Shown here piece after piece: positions 1-10,113 of a DNA stretch of 64,000 nucleotides. Position numbers and translations under genes: made by a program. This stretch comes from Calliopsis andreniformis. Lineage: Eukaryota; Arthropoda; Insecta; Hymenoptera; Andrenidae. The DNA lies in the NCBI RefSeq assembly GCF_051401765.1, contig NW_027480438.1:7130001-7194000 (forward strand). Direction: 5' to 3'. Every line of letters begins with the position of its first letter. Positions within the stretch are counted from its first letter, which is position 1. Under the pieces are notes generated by a model. The model ran no database searches. It was given only the letters and a program-made list of their open reading frames with translations, and had not been told where the DNA came from.

Positions 1-66
1 CAATATTCAATAATCAAATCTCAATCCTCAAACATCAATTCTCAACACTCAATCCTCAAGACTCAG
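1..66. repeat. Truncated A' (divergent) module at the window edge
   Basis: The first bases match the interior of the A' modules anchored at 29411 and 32074. Base 1 corresponds to 32114 and to 29451. In both complete copies the next ordinary A module lies exactly 280 bp downstream of the A' anchor. Here the next anchor is at 241, so the A' anchor would fall 39 bp before the window. The window therefore opens inside a repeat, and the array must continue to the left. Confidence 0.85.
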
Positions 67-1798
67 TCCTCTCTGATCAATCCTCCATCCTCAATCCTCA
101 ATCCCCAAGCGTCAATCCTCAATCCTCAATCCTCAACCCTCAATCCTCAGTCCTCAAACCTCCACCCCGAATCCTCAACCCTGAATACTCAATCTTCAGC
201 CATAAGACCTAAACAATCAATTGTCAATCCTCAATCCTCAATAGAATATCCTCAATTCACAGTTTTCAATACTCAATCCCCATTCTTCAATCTTCAAATC
301 TCAATACACAAACATCAATTCTCATCACGCAACCCTCAACACTCAGTCCTCAATCTTCAATCCTCAATCCTCAATCCTAAATCTTCAATCCTCAATACTC
401 AACCTTCAATCCTCAATCCTCAATTCTCAATCCTCAATGCTCAATACTCAATCGTCAATCCTCAATCCCCAATCCTCAACCTTCAATCCTCAATCCTCAA
501 TCCACAATCCTCGATCCTCAATCTTAAATCCTCAATACCCAATCTTCAATCCTCCGTCCTCAATCCTCAATCCTCAATCCTCAATCCTCAATCGTCAGGC
601 TTCAATCCTCAATACTCAATCTTCAATCCTCAATCCTCAATACTCATTCCTCAATCCTCATTCTTCAATCCTCATTCTTCAATCCTCAATACCCAATCCT
701 CAATCTTCAAACCTCAATCCTCAATCCTCAACTATCAATCCTCAATCCTCAGTCCTCAGTCCTCAAACCTCAATCCTCAACCCTCAGCCCTCATCCTCAA
801 TCCTCAATCCTCAATCCTCAGTCCTCAAACATCAATCCACATTCTTCAATCCTCAACACCCAATACTCAATCTTCAATCCTCAATCCTCAATCCTCAATT
901 CCCAATCCTCAATCCTCAATCCTCAGACCTCAAACAGCAATACTCAACCCTCAGTCCTCGTCCTCAATCCTCAATCCTCAATCCTCAATCCTCAATCCTC
1001 AATCCTCAATACTCAATCTTCAATCCTCAATCCTCAGTCCTCAAACCTCAATTCTGAATCCTCAATCCTGAGTCCTCAATCTTAAGCCCTCAGTCCTCAA
1101 CAATCAGTAGTCAATCCTCAATCCTCAATAGAATATCCTCAATTCACAGTTTTCAACCCTCAATACTCAATCTGCAATCTTCAGATCTCTATCCACAAAC
1201 ATCAATTCTCATCACTTAACCCTCATCACTCAGACCTCAGTGTTCAATCCTCAATCCTCAATTGTCAATCTTCAATCCTCAATACTGAATCTTCAATCCA
1301 CAATCCTCAATCCTCAACCCTCAATCCTCAATCCTCAATCTTCAATCCTCAGTCCCCAATCCTCAATTTCTATGCTCAATACTCAATCCTCAATGCTCAA
1401 TCCTCAATCCTCAATCTTCAATCCTCAATAATCAATCTTCAATACTCAATCCTCAATCCTCAATCCTCAATCCTTAATCATCAATCCTCAATCATCAATC
1501 CTCAATCTTCAATGCACAATCTTCAATCCTCAATCCTCAATCTTCAATCCTCAATCCACATTCTTCAATCCTCAACACCCAATACTCAATCTTCAATCCT
1601 CAATCCTCAATCCTCAACTCTCAATCCTCAGTCCTCAATCCTCAGACCTCAAACATCAATACTCAACCCTCAGTCCTCGTCCTCAATCCACAACCCTCAA
1701 TCGTCGATCCTCAATCTTCAATCATCAATATTCAATCTTCAATCCTCAATCCTCAATCCTCAATCCTCAATCCTCAATCCTCAGTCCTCAAACCTCAA

Positions 1799-2232
1799 TC
1801 CTGAATCCTCAACCCTGAATCCTCAACCTTCAGCCCTCAGTCCTCTACAGTCAGTTGTCAATCCTCAATCCTCAATAGAGTATTCTCAATTCACAGGTTT
1901 CAATACTCAATACTCAACCTGCAATCTTCAAATCCCTATCCACAAACAGCAATTCTCATCACTCAGCCCTCAACACTCAGTCCCCAATCCTCAATCTTCA
2001 ATCCTCAATCCTCAATCCACAATCCTCAATCCTCAGTCCTCAAACCTCAATCCTGAATCCTCAATCCTGAACCCTGAATCTTCAGCCCTCAGTCCTCAAC
2101 AATCAGTTGTCAATCCTCAATCCTCAATAGAATATCCTCAATTCACAGGTTTCAATGCTCAATACTCAACCTGCAATCTTCAAATCTCTATCCACAAACA
2201 TCAATTCTCATCACTAAACCCTCAGCACTCAG
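1799..2232. repeat. Pair of A modules 252 bp apart, collapsed to one in the other copy
   Basis: Modules anchored at 1875 and 2127 lie 252 bp (36 heptamers) apart. They differ by GAGTATT versus GAATATC just after the anchor and by CAATACTC versus CAATGCTC further into the core. In the second super-repeat copy a single module at 33988 begins like the first and ends like the second, so this pair records the state before a deletion or after a duplication. Confidence 0.88.
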
Positions 2233-3732
2233 TCCCCAATTCTCAATCTTCAATCCTCAACCTCAATCCTCAATCCTCAATCCTCAATCCTCAATCCTCA
2301 ATCCTCAATCTTCAATCCTCAATACTCAATCTTCAATCCTCAATACTCAATCCTCGGTCCTCAATACTCAATCGTCAATCTCCAATCCTGAATACTCAAT
2401 CCTCAATTCTCAATCCTCAATCCTCAGTCCTCAGCCCTCAAACCTCAATCCTCAATCCTCAATCTTCAATCATCAATACTCCATCTTCAATCCTCAATCC
2501 TCAACCCTCAATCCTCAATCCTCAATCCTCGGTCCTCAATCCTCAATCGTCAATCTCCAATCCTGAATACTTAATCTTCAATCCTCAATCCTCAATCCTC
2601 GATTATCAATCCTCAATCCTCATTCTTCAATCCTCAATACCCAATCCTCAATCTTCAATCCTCAATCCTCAATCCTCAATTCTCAATCCTCAATCCTCAG
2701 TCCTCAGTCCTCAAACCTCAATCCTCAACCCTCAGCCCTCATCCTCAATCCTCAATCCTCAATCGTCAATCTTCAATCCTCAATACTCAATCTTCAATCC
2801 TCAATCCTCAGTCCTCTATCTTCAATCCTCAATCTTCAATCCTCAATCCTCAATCCTCAATTCTCAATCCTCAATCCTCTATCCTCAGTCCTCAAACCTC
2901 ATTCCTGAATCCTCAAACCTGATTCCTCAGCCTTCAGCCCTCAGTACTCAACAGTCAGTTGTCAATCCTCAATCCACAATAGAATATCCACAATTCACAC
3001 GTTTCAATACTCAATACTCAACCGGCAATCTTCAAATCTCTATCCACAAACATCAATTCTCATCACTCATCCCTCAACACTCAGTCCCCAATCCTCAATC
3101 CTCAATCCTCAATTCTCAATCCTCAATCGTCAATCTTCAGTCCTCAATCCTCAATCCTCAACCCTCAATCCTCAATCCTCAATCCTCAATGTTCAATCCG
3201 CAATATCCAATCCTCAATCTTCAATCCTCAATCCTCAATCCTCAATCCTCAAACCTCAATCCTCAATCATCAGTCCTCGATCCTCAAACCTGTATCCTCA
3301 ATCCTGAATCCTCAATCTTCAGACCTCAGTCCTCAACAATCAGTCGTCAATTCTCAATCCTCAATAGAATATCATCAATTCACAGTTTTCAATACTCAAT
3401 ACTCAATCTGCAATCTTCAAATCTCTATCCACAAACATCAATTCTCATCACTCAGCCCTCAACACTCAGTCCCCAATCCTCAATATTCAATCCTCAATCC
3501 TCAATCCTCAATCTTCAATCCTCAATACTCAATCTTGAATCCTCAACCCTCAATCCTCAATCCTCAATCCTCAATCCTCAATCCTCAATCGTCAATCTTC
3601 AATCCTCAATACTCAATCTTCAATCCTCAATCCTCAATACTCAATACTCAATCCTCATTCTTCAATCCGCAATACCAAATCCTCAATCTTCAATCCTCAA
3701 TCCTCAATTCTCAATCCTCAATCCTCAATCCT

Positions 3733-3792
3733 CAGACCTCAAACATCAATACTCAACCGTCAGTCCTCGTCCTCAATCCACAACCACCAATA
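3733..3792. repeat. B cassette, type example
   Basis: A second recurrent run of variant heptamers begins CAGACCTCAAACATCAAT, passes through CCGTCAG or CCCTCAG, and then has a 6-bp unit TCCTCG before TCCACAA. That missing base shifts the heptamer register by one. Starts in the first half: 924, 1643, 3733, 5968, 6904, 7974, 8951, 10021, 10636, 13158, 14136, 16554, 16973, 18622, 19041, 21129, 22107, 24525, 24944, 25993. Starts in the second half include 33037, 33756, 35594, 38199, 38926, 39996, 40611, 43133, 44111, 46529, 46948, 48597, 49016, 50824, 51802, 54220 and 54639. Some members vary (GGCATCAACACTC at 10636 and 14136; AACAGCAATAG at 16973). The list is not exhaustive between 26 and 32 kb or after 55 kb. 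Confidence 0.8.
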
Positions 3793-4750
3793 CTCAATCC
3801 TCAATCTTCAATTCTCAAACCTCAATCCTCAATCCTCAATCCTCGGTCCTCAAACCACAATCCTGAATCCTCAATCCTGAATCCTCAACATTCAGCTCTC
3901 AGTCCTCAACAATCAGTTGTCAATCCTCAATCCTCAATAGAATATCATCAATTCACAGTTTTCAATACTCAATACTCAATCTGCAATCTCCAAATCTCCA
4001 TCCACAAACATCAATCCTCATCACTCAACCCTCAACACTCAGTCCCCAATCCTCAATATTCAATCCTCAATCCTCAATCCTCAATCCACAATCCTCAACC
4101 TTCAATCCTCAATACTCAATCTTCAATCCTCAATCCGCAATACCCAATCCTCAATTCTCAATCCTCAATCGTCAATCTTCAATCCTCAATACTCAATCTT
4201 CAATCCTCAATCCTCAATCCTCAATCCTCAATCCTCATTCTTCAATCTTCAATACCCAATCCTCAATCTTCAAACCTCAACCCTCAATCCTCAATTCTCA
4301 ACACTCAATCCTCAGTTCTCGGTCCTCAAACCTCAATCCTCAATCCTCAATCTTCAATCCTCAATACTCAATCTTCAAACCTCAATCCTCAGTCCTCAAA
4401 CCTCAATTCTGAATCCTCAATCCTGCATCCTCAATCTTCAGTCCTCAGTCCTCAACAATCAGTTGTCAATACTCAGTCCGCAATAGAATATTCTCAATTC
4501 ACAGTTTTCAATACTCAATACTCAATCTGCAATCTTCAAATCTCTACCCACAATCATCAATTCTCATCACTCAACCCTGAACGCTCAGTCCTCAATGTTC
4601 AATCCTCAATCTTCAATTCTCAATCTTCAACCCTCAATACTGAATTTTCAATAATCAATCCCCAATCCTCAATCCTCAATCCTCAATCCTCAATCCTCAG
4701 TAATCAATCCTCAATCCTCAATACTCAACCGTCAGTCCTCAGTCCTCAAT

Positions 4751-6477
4751 CCTCAAACCTCAATCCTCAACCGTCAGGCCTCGTCCTCAATCCTCAACCC
4801 TCAATCCTCAATCCACAATCTTCAATACTCAATACTCAATATTCAATCCTCAATCCTCAATCCTCAATCCTCAATCTTCAACCCGCAATCCTCAATTCTC
4901 AATCAACAATCCTCAATCTTCAGTCCTCTCTCCTCAAACCTCAATCCTGAATCCTCAATCCTGAATCCTCAAGCTTCAGCCCTCAGTCCTCAACATTCAG
5001 TTGTCAATCCTCAATCCTCAATAGAATATCATCAATTCACAGTTTTCAATACTCAATACTCAATCTGCAATCTTCGAATCTCTATCCACAAACATCAATT
5101 CTCATCATTCAACCCTCAACACTCAGTCCCCAATCCTCAATATTCAATCCTCAATCCTCAATCCTCAATCCTCAATTCTCAATCTTCAATCTTCAATACT
5201 CAATCTTCATTCCTCAATGCTCAGTCCTCAAATTTCAATTCTGAATCCTCAATCCGGAACCCTCAATCTTCAGCCCTCAGTCCTTAACAATCAGTTGTCA
5301 ATCCTCAATCATCAATAGAATATACTCAATTCACAGTTTTCAATACTCAATACTCAATCTGCAATCTTCAAATCTCTATCCACAAACATCAATTCCCATC
5401 ACTCAACCCCCAACACTCAGTCTGAATGTTCAATACACAATCCTCAATTCTCAAACTTCAATCCTCAATACTGAACCTTCAATCCTCAACCCTCAATCCT
5501 CAGTCCTCAATCCTCAATCCTCAATCTTAGTCTTCAATCCTCAGTACTCAATCTTCAATCCTCAATCCTCAATCGTCAATCCTCAATCCTCTATCCTCAA
5601 CCTTCAATCCTCAATACTCAATCTTCAATCCTCAATCCTCAATCCTCAATCCTCAATCCTCAATCCTCAATCTTAATGTTCAATCCTCAGTACTCAATCT
5701 TCAATCCTCAATCCCCAATCCTCAATACTCAATCCTCAATCTTCAATACACAATACTCAATCTTGAATCCTCAATCCTCAATCCTCAATCCTCAATCCTC
5801 AATCCTCAATCCTCAATCCTCAATCGTCAATCTTCAATCCTCGATACTCAATCTTCAATCCTCAATCGTCAATACTCAATACTCAATCCTCATTCTTCAA
5901 TCCGCAATACCCAATCCTCAATCTTCAATCCTCAATCCTCAATTCTCAATCCTCAATCCTCAATCCTCAGACCTCAAACATCAATACTCAACCGTCAGTC
6001 CTCGTCCTCAATCCACAACCACCAATACTCAATCCTCAATCTTCAATTCTCAATCCTCAATCCTCAATCCTCAATCCTCGGTCCTCAAACCACAATCCTG
6101 AATCCTCAATCCTGAATCCCCAACCTTCAGCCCTCAGTCCTCAACAATCAGTTGTCAATCCTCAATCCTCAATAGAATATCCTCAATTCACAGGTTTCAA
6201 TGCTCAATACTCAACCTGCAATCTTCAAATCTCTATCCACAAACATCAATTCTCATCACTAAACCCTCAGCACTCAGTCCCCAATTCTCAATCTTCAATC
6301 CTCAATCCTCAATCCTCAATCCTCAATCTTCAATCCTCAATACTCAATCTTCAATCCTCAATACTCAATCCTCGGTCCTCAATCCTCAATCGTCAATCTC
6401 CAATCCTGAATACTCAATCCTCAATTCTCAATCCTCAATCCTCAGTCCTCAGCCCTCAAACCTCAATCCTCAATCCT
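4751..6477. repeat. Super-repeat copy 1, segment 2, with a 294-bp module doublet
   Basis: This matches the second copy from 36996, first at offset 32245 and then 32231 after a 14-bp (two-heptamer) loss near 37.8 kb. The A modules at 5021 and 5315 form a doublet exactly 294 bp (42 heptamers) apart. That spacing recurs at 12419/12713, 13313/13607, 21284/21578, 37266/37560, 42394/42688, 43288/43582 and 50979/51273. A third module is at 6172. Four 6-bp units lie between 5315 and 6172 (TCTGAA, TCTTAG, TCTTAA, TCCTCG), matching the spacing of 857 bp (3 modulo 7). Confidence 0.85.
4945..5126. repeat. A module, type example, with all anchors of the first half
   Basis: The A module is 26 heptamers (182 bp): an 11-heptamer leader (anchor -76 to 0) and a 15-heptamer core (anchor +1 to +105). 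The leader carries two TCCTGAA units 14 bp apart, then often an AAGCTT site, then CAATCAG and TTGTCAA. The core starts with TAGAATA and includes TTCACAG, TTTTCAA, TCTGCAA, ATCTCTA, TCCACAA and ACATCAA. Every unit stays in the 7-bp register. Anchors: 241, 1128, 1875, 2127, 2979, 3364, 3937, 4483, 5021, 5315, 6172, 7220, 7605, 9267, 9652, 10225, 10952, 11497, 12419, 12713, 13313, 13607, 14452, 14998, 15327, 15914, 16744, 17205, 17982, 18812, 19273, 19602, 20189, 20684, 21284, 21578, 22423, 22969, 23298, 23885, 24715, 25176, 26316, 27015, 27853, 28636, 29411 (A'), 29691, 30390, 31173, 32074 (A'). It is best read as a decayed heptamer block that was then amplified as a unit. Confidence 0.9.
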
Positions 6478-8066
6478 CAATCTTCAATCATCAATACTCC
6501 ATCTTCAATCCTCAATCCTCAACCCTCAATCCTCAATCCTCAATCCTCGGTCCTCAATCCTCAATCGTCAATCTCCAATCCTGAATACTTAATCTTCAAT
6601 CCTCAATCCTCAATCCTCAATTATCAATCCTCAATCCTCATTCTTCAATCCTCAATACCCAATCCTCAATCTTCAATCCTCAATCCTCAATCCTCAATTC
6701 TCAATCCTCAATCCTCAGTCCTCAGTCCTCAAACCTCAATCCTCAACCCTCAGCCCTCATCCTCAATCCTCAATCCTCAATCGTCAATCTTCAATCCTCA
6801 ATACTCAATCTTCAATCCTCAATCCTCAGTCCTCTATCTTCAATCCTCAATGCTCAATCCTCAATCCTCAGTCCTCAATTCTCAATCCTCAATCCTCAAT
6901 CCTCAGACCTCAAACATCAATACTCAACCCTCAGTCCTCGTCCTCAATCCACAACCATCAATCCTCGATTCTGAATCTTCAATCATCAATATTCAGTCTT
7001 CAATCCTCAATCCTAAATCATCAATACTCAATCCACAATCCTCAATGTTCAATCCTCAATACCCAATCCTCGATCTTCAATCCTCAATCCTCAATCCTCA
7101 ATTCTCAATCCTCAATCCTCTATCCTCAGTCCTCAAACCTCATTCCTGAATCCTCAAACCTGATTCCTCAGCCTTCAGCCCTCAGTACTCAACAGTCAGT
7201 TGTCAATCCTCAATCCTCAATAGAATATCCTCAATTCACACGTTTCAATACTCAATACTCCACCTGCAATCTTCAAATCTCTATCCACAAACATCAATTC
7301 TCATCACTCATCCCTCAACACTCAGTCCCCAATCCTCAATCCTCAATCCTCAATTCTCAATCCTCAATCGTCAATCTTCAGTCCTCAATCCTCAATCTTC
7401 AACCCTCAATCCTCAATCCTCAATCCTCAATGTTCAACCCGCAATATCCAATCCTCAATCTTCAATCCTCAATCCTCAATCCTCAAACCTCAATCCTCAA
7501 TCCTCAATCATCAGTCCTCGATCCTCAAACCTGTATCCTCAATCCTGAATCCTCAATCTTCAGACCTCAGTCCTCAACAATCAGTCGTCAATTCTCAATC
7601 CTCAATAGAATATCATCAATTCACAGTTTTCAATACTCAATACTCAATCTGCAATCTTCAAATCTCTATCCACAAACATCAATTCTCATCACTCAGCCCT
7701 CAACACTCAGTCCCCAATCCTCAATATTCAATCCTCAATCCTCAATCCTCAATCTTCAATCCTCAATACTCAATCTTGAATCCTCAACCCTCAATCCTCA
7801 ATCCTCAATCCTCAATCCTCAATCCTCAATCGTCAATCTTCAATCCTCAATACTCAATCTTCAATCCTCAATCCTCAATACTCAATACTCAATCCTCATT
7901 CTTCAATCCGCAATACCCAATCCTCAATCTTCAATCCTCAATCCTCAATTCTCAATCCTCAATCCTCAATCCTCAGACCTCAAACATCAATACTCAACCG
8001 TCAGTCCTCGTCCTCAATCCACAACCACCAATACTCAATCCTCAATCTTCAATTCTCAAACCTCAA
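6478..8066. repeat. 2047-bp-offset duplication, first copy
   Basis: About 1.59 kb is repeated at 8525-10113, so that anchors 7220 and 7605 map to 9267 and 9652 and B cassettes 6904 and 7974 map to 8951 and 10021. The copies differ at a few bases, for example CTCGATCTTC near 7070 versus CTCAATCTTC, and CACTCAGCCC versus CACTCAACCC in the core of the 7605 module. The second super-repeat copy has only one version of this block (39242, 39627), and it carries the diagnostic bases of the 8525-10113 version. Both ends of the block lie in ordinary heptamers, not in an A module. Confidence 0.88.
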
Positions 8067-8524
8067 TACTCAATATTCAATCCTCAGTCCTCAATCCTCA
8101 ATCCTCAATATCCAATCCTAGATCCTCATTCTTCAATCCTCAATACCCAATCCTCAATCTTCAACCCTCAATACTCAATCCTCAATACTCAATCCTCAAT
8201 CCTCAGTCCCCAGTCCTCAAACCTCAATCCTCTTTAATCAATATCCCATCCTAGATCCTCAATCCCCAATCCTCAATCCTTAATCCCCAATCTTCAGTCC
8301 TCAATACCCAGTCCTCAATCTTCAATCCTCAATGCTCAATCCTCAATCATCAATCCTCAGTCCTCAATCCTCAATCCTCAAACCTCAATCCTCAACCGTC
8401 AGGCCTCGTCCTCAATCCTCAACCCTCAATCCTCAATCCACAATCTTCAATACTCAATACTCAATATTCAATCCTCAATCCTCAATCCTCAATCCTCAAT
8501 CTTCAACCCGCAATCCTCAATTCT
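8067..8524. repeat. Heptamer segment between the 2047-bp copies
   Basis: Only array DNA is present. It contains a recognisable run near 8229-8250 (CTCTTTAATCAATATCCC) that also occurs near 12001 and 36850, and a run with CCGTCAGGCCTCGTC near 8395 that also occurs near 4770, 12170 and 37015. It therefore looks like a mosaic of pieces used elsewhere. No A module falls here. Confidence 0.8.
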
Positions 8525-10113
8525 CAATCTTCAATCATCAATACTCCATCTTCAATCCTCAATCCTCAACCCTCAATCCTCAATCCTCAATCCTCGGTCC
8601 TCAATCCTCAATCGTCAATCTCCAATCCTGAATACTTAATCTTCAATCCTCAATCCTCAATCCTCAATTATCAATCCTCAATCCTCATTCTTCAATCCTC
8701 AATACCCAATCCTCAATCTTCAATCCTCAATCCTCAATCCTCAATTCTCAATCCTCAATCCTCAGTCCTCAGTCCTCAAACCTCAATCCTCAACCCTCAG
8801 CCCTCATCCTCAATCCTCAATCCTCAATCGTCAATCTTCAATCCTCAATACTCAATCTTCAATCCTCAATCCTCAGTCCTCTATCTTCAATCCTCAATGC
8901 TCAATCCTCAATCCTCAGTCCTCAATTCTCAATCCTCAATCCTCAATCCTCAGACCTCAAACATCAATACTCAACCCTCAGTCCTCGTCCTCAATCCACA
9001 ACCATCAATCCTCGATTCTGAATCTTCAATCATCAATATTCAGTCTTCAATCCTCAATCCTAAATCATCAATACTCAATCCACAATCCTCAATGTTCAAT
9101 CCTCAATACCCAATCCTCAATCTTCAATCCTCAATCCTCAATCCTCAATTCTCAATCCTCAATCCTCTATCCTCAGTCCTCAAACCTCATTCCTGAATCC
9201 TCAAACCTGATTCCTCAGCCTTCAGCCCTCAGTACTCAACAGTCAGTTGTCAATCCTCAATCCTCAATAGAATATCCTCAATTCACACGTTTCAATACTC
9301 AATACTCCACCTGCAATCTTCAAATCTCTATCCACAAACATCAATTCTCATCACTCATCCCTCAACACTCAGTCCCCAATCCTCAATCCTCAATCCTCAA
9401 TTCTCAATCCTCAATCGTCAATCTTCAGTCCTCAATCCTCAATCTTCAACCCTCAATCCTCAATCCTCAATCCTCAATGTTCAACCCGCAATATCCAATC
9501 CTCAATCTTCAATCCTCAATCCTCAATCCTCAAACCTCAATCCTCAATCCTCAATCATCAGTCCTCGATCCTCAAACCTGTATCCTCAATCCTGAATCCT
9601 CAATCTTCAGACCTCAGTCCTCAACAATCAGTCGTCAATTCTCAATCCTCAATAGAATATCATCAATTCACAGTTTTCAATACTCAATACTCAATCTGCA
9701 ATCTTCAAATCTCTATCCACAAACATCAATTCTCATCACTCAACCCTCAACACTCAGTCCCCAATCCTCAATATTCAATCCTCAATCCTCAATCCTCAAT
9801 CTTCAATCCTCAATACTCAATCTTGAATCCTCAACCCTCAATCCTCAATCCTCAATCCTCAATCCTCAATCCTCAATCGTCAATCTTCAATCCTCAATAC
9901 TCAATCTTCAATCCTCAATCCTCAATACTCAATACTCAATCCTCATTCTTCAATCCGCAATACCCAATCCTCAATCTTCAATCCTCAATCCTCAATTCTC
10001 AATCCTCAATCCTCAATCCTCAGACCTCAAACATCAATACTCAACCGTCAGTCCTCGTCCTCAATCCACAACCACCAATACTCAATCCTCAATCTTCAAT
10101 TCTCAAACCTCAA
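8525..10113. repeat. 2047-bp-offset duplication, second copy
   Basis: This is the downstream copy of 6478-8066, with anchors 9267 and 9652 exactly 385 bp (55 heptamers) apart, as at 2979/3364, 7220/7605, 34840/35225 and 39242/39627. From about 8930 onward this copy runs collinear with the second super-repeat at offset 29975. Confidence 0.88.

Larger units (their letters stand above)
1512..3866 (+). other. Longest stop-free stretch (784 codons), not called as a gene
   Basis: An ATG-initiated open frame repeats the heptapeptide SSILNPQ with substitutions. It is interrupted by stretches read from A modules, such as IEYPQFTVFN and HKHQFSSLNP. The consensus heptamer contains no stop in any forward frame, so such frames are expected without selection. 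The frame ends at the first TGA of the A module anchored at 3937. Another open frame (3535-4950) overlaps it in a different frame with the same kind of peptide. No signal peptide, membrane segment, known domain, start context or codon preference is evident. A low-complexity Q/N/S/P protein cannot be disproved by sequence alone, but nothing supports one. Confidence 0.8.
1..4750. repeat. Super-repeat copy 1, segment 1
   Basis: This segment recurs at 32114-36611. The offset is 32113 up to about base 1884-1905 and 31861 from about 2157 on, because the second copy lacks 252 bp. A-module anchors here are 241, 1128, 1875, 2127, 2979, 3364, 3937 and 4483. The two copies differ by scattered single substitutions only; for example the A-module leader reads CTTAAG near 1081 but CTTTAG near 33194. 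The longest open frame of the window (1512-3866) lies here and is treated as a by-product of the repeat. Confidence 0.9.

Noticed and set aside
1512..3866. Protein-coding genes for repetitive SSILNPQ proteins (many long forward open frames)
   Set aside because: The repeat has no forward stops, overlapping frames give the same peptide, ends are fixed by A-module TGA triplets, and open-frame lengths change between near-identical copies. No start context, domain or frame-specific conservation is visible.
5021..5126. DnaA-box-like word CTATCCACA in about 100 A modules, suggesting an origin or iteron array
   Set aside because: The word arises from adjacent degenerate heptamers (ATCTCTA and TCCACAA). 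No replication gene or AT-rich unwinding element is present, and the setting looks eukaryotic.
5021..5126. Centromere-protein binding site (CENP-B box) in the A module
   Set aside because: I found no match to the conserved TTCG...CGGG core; the module has almost no CG dinucleotides.
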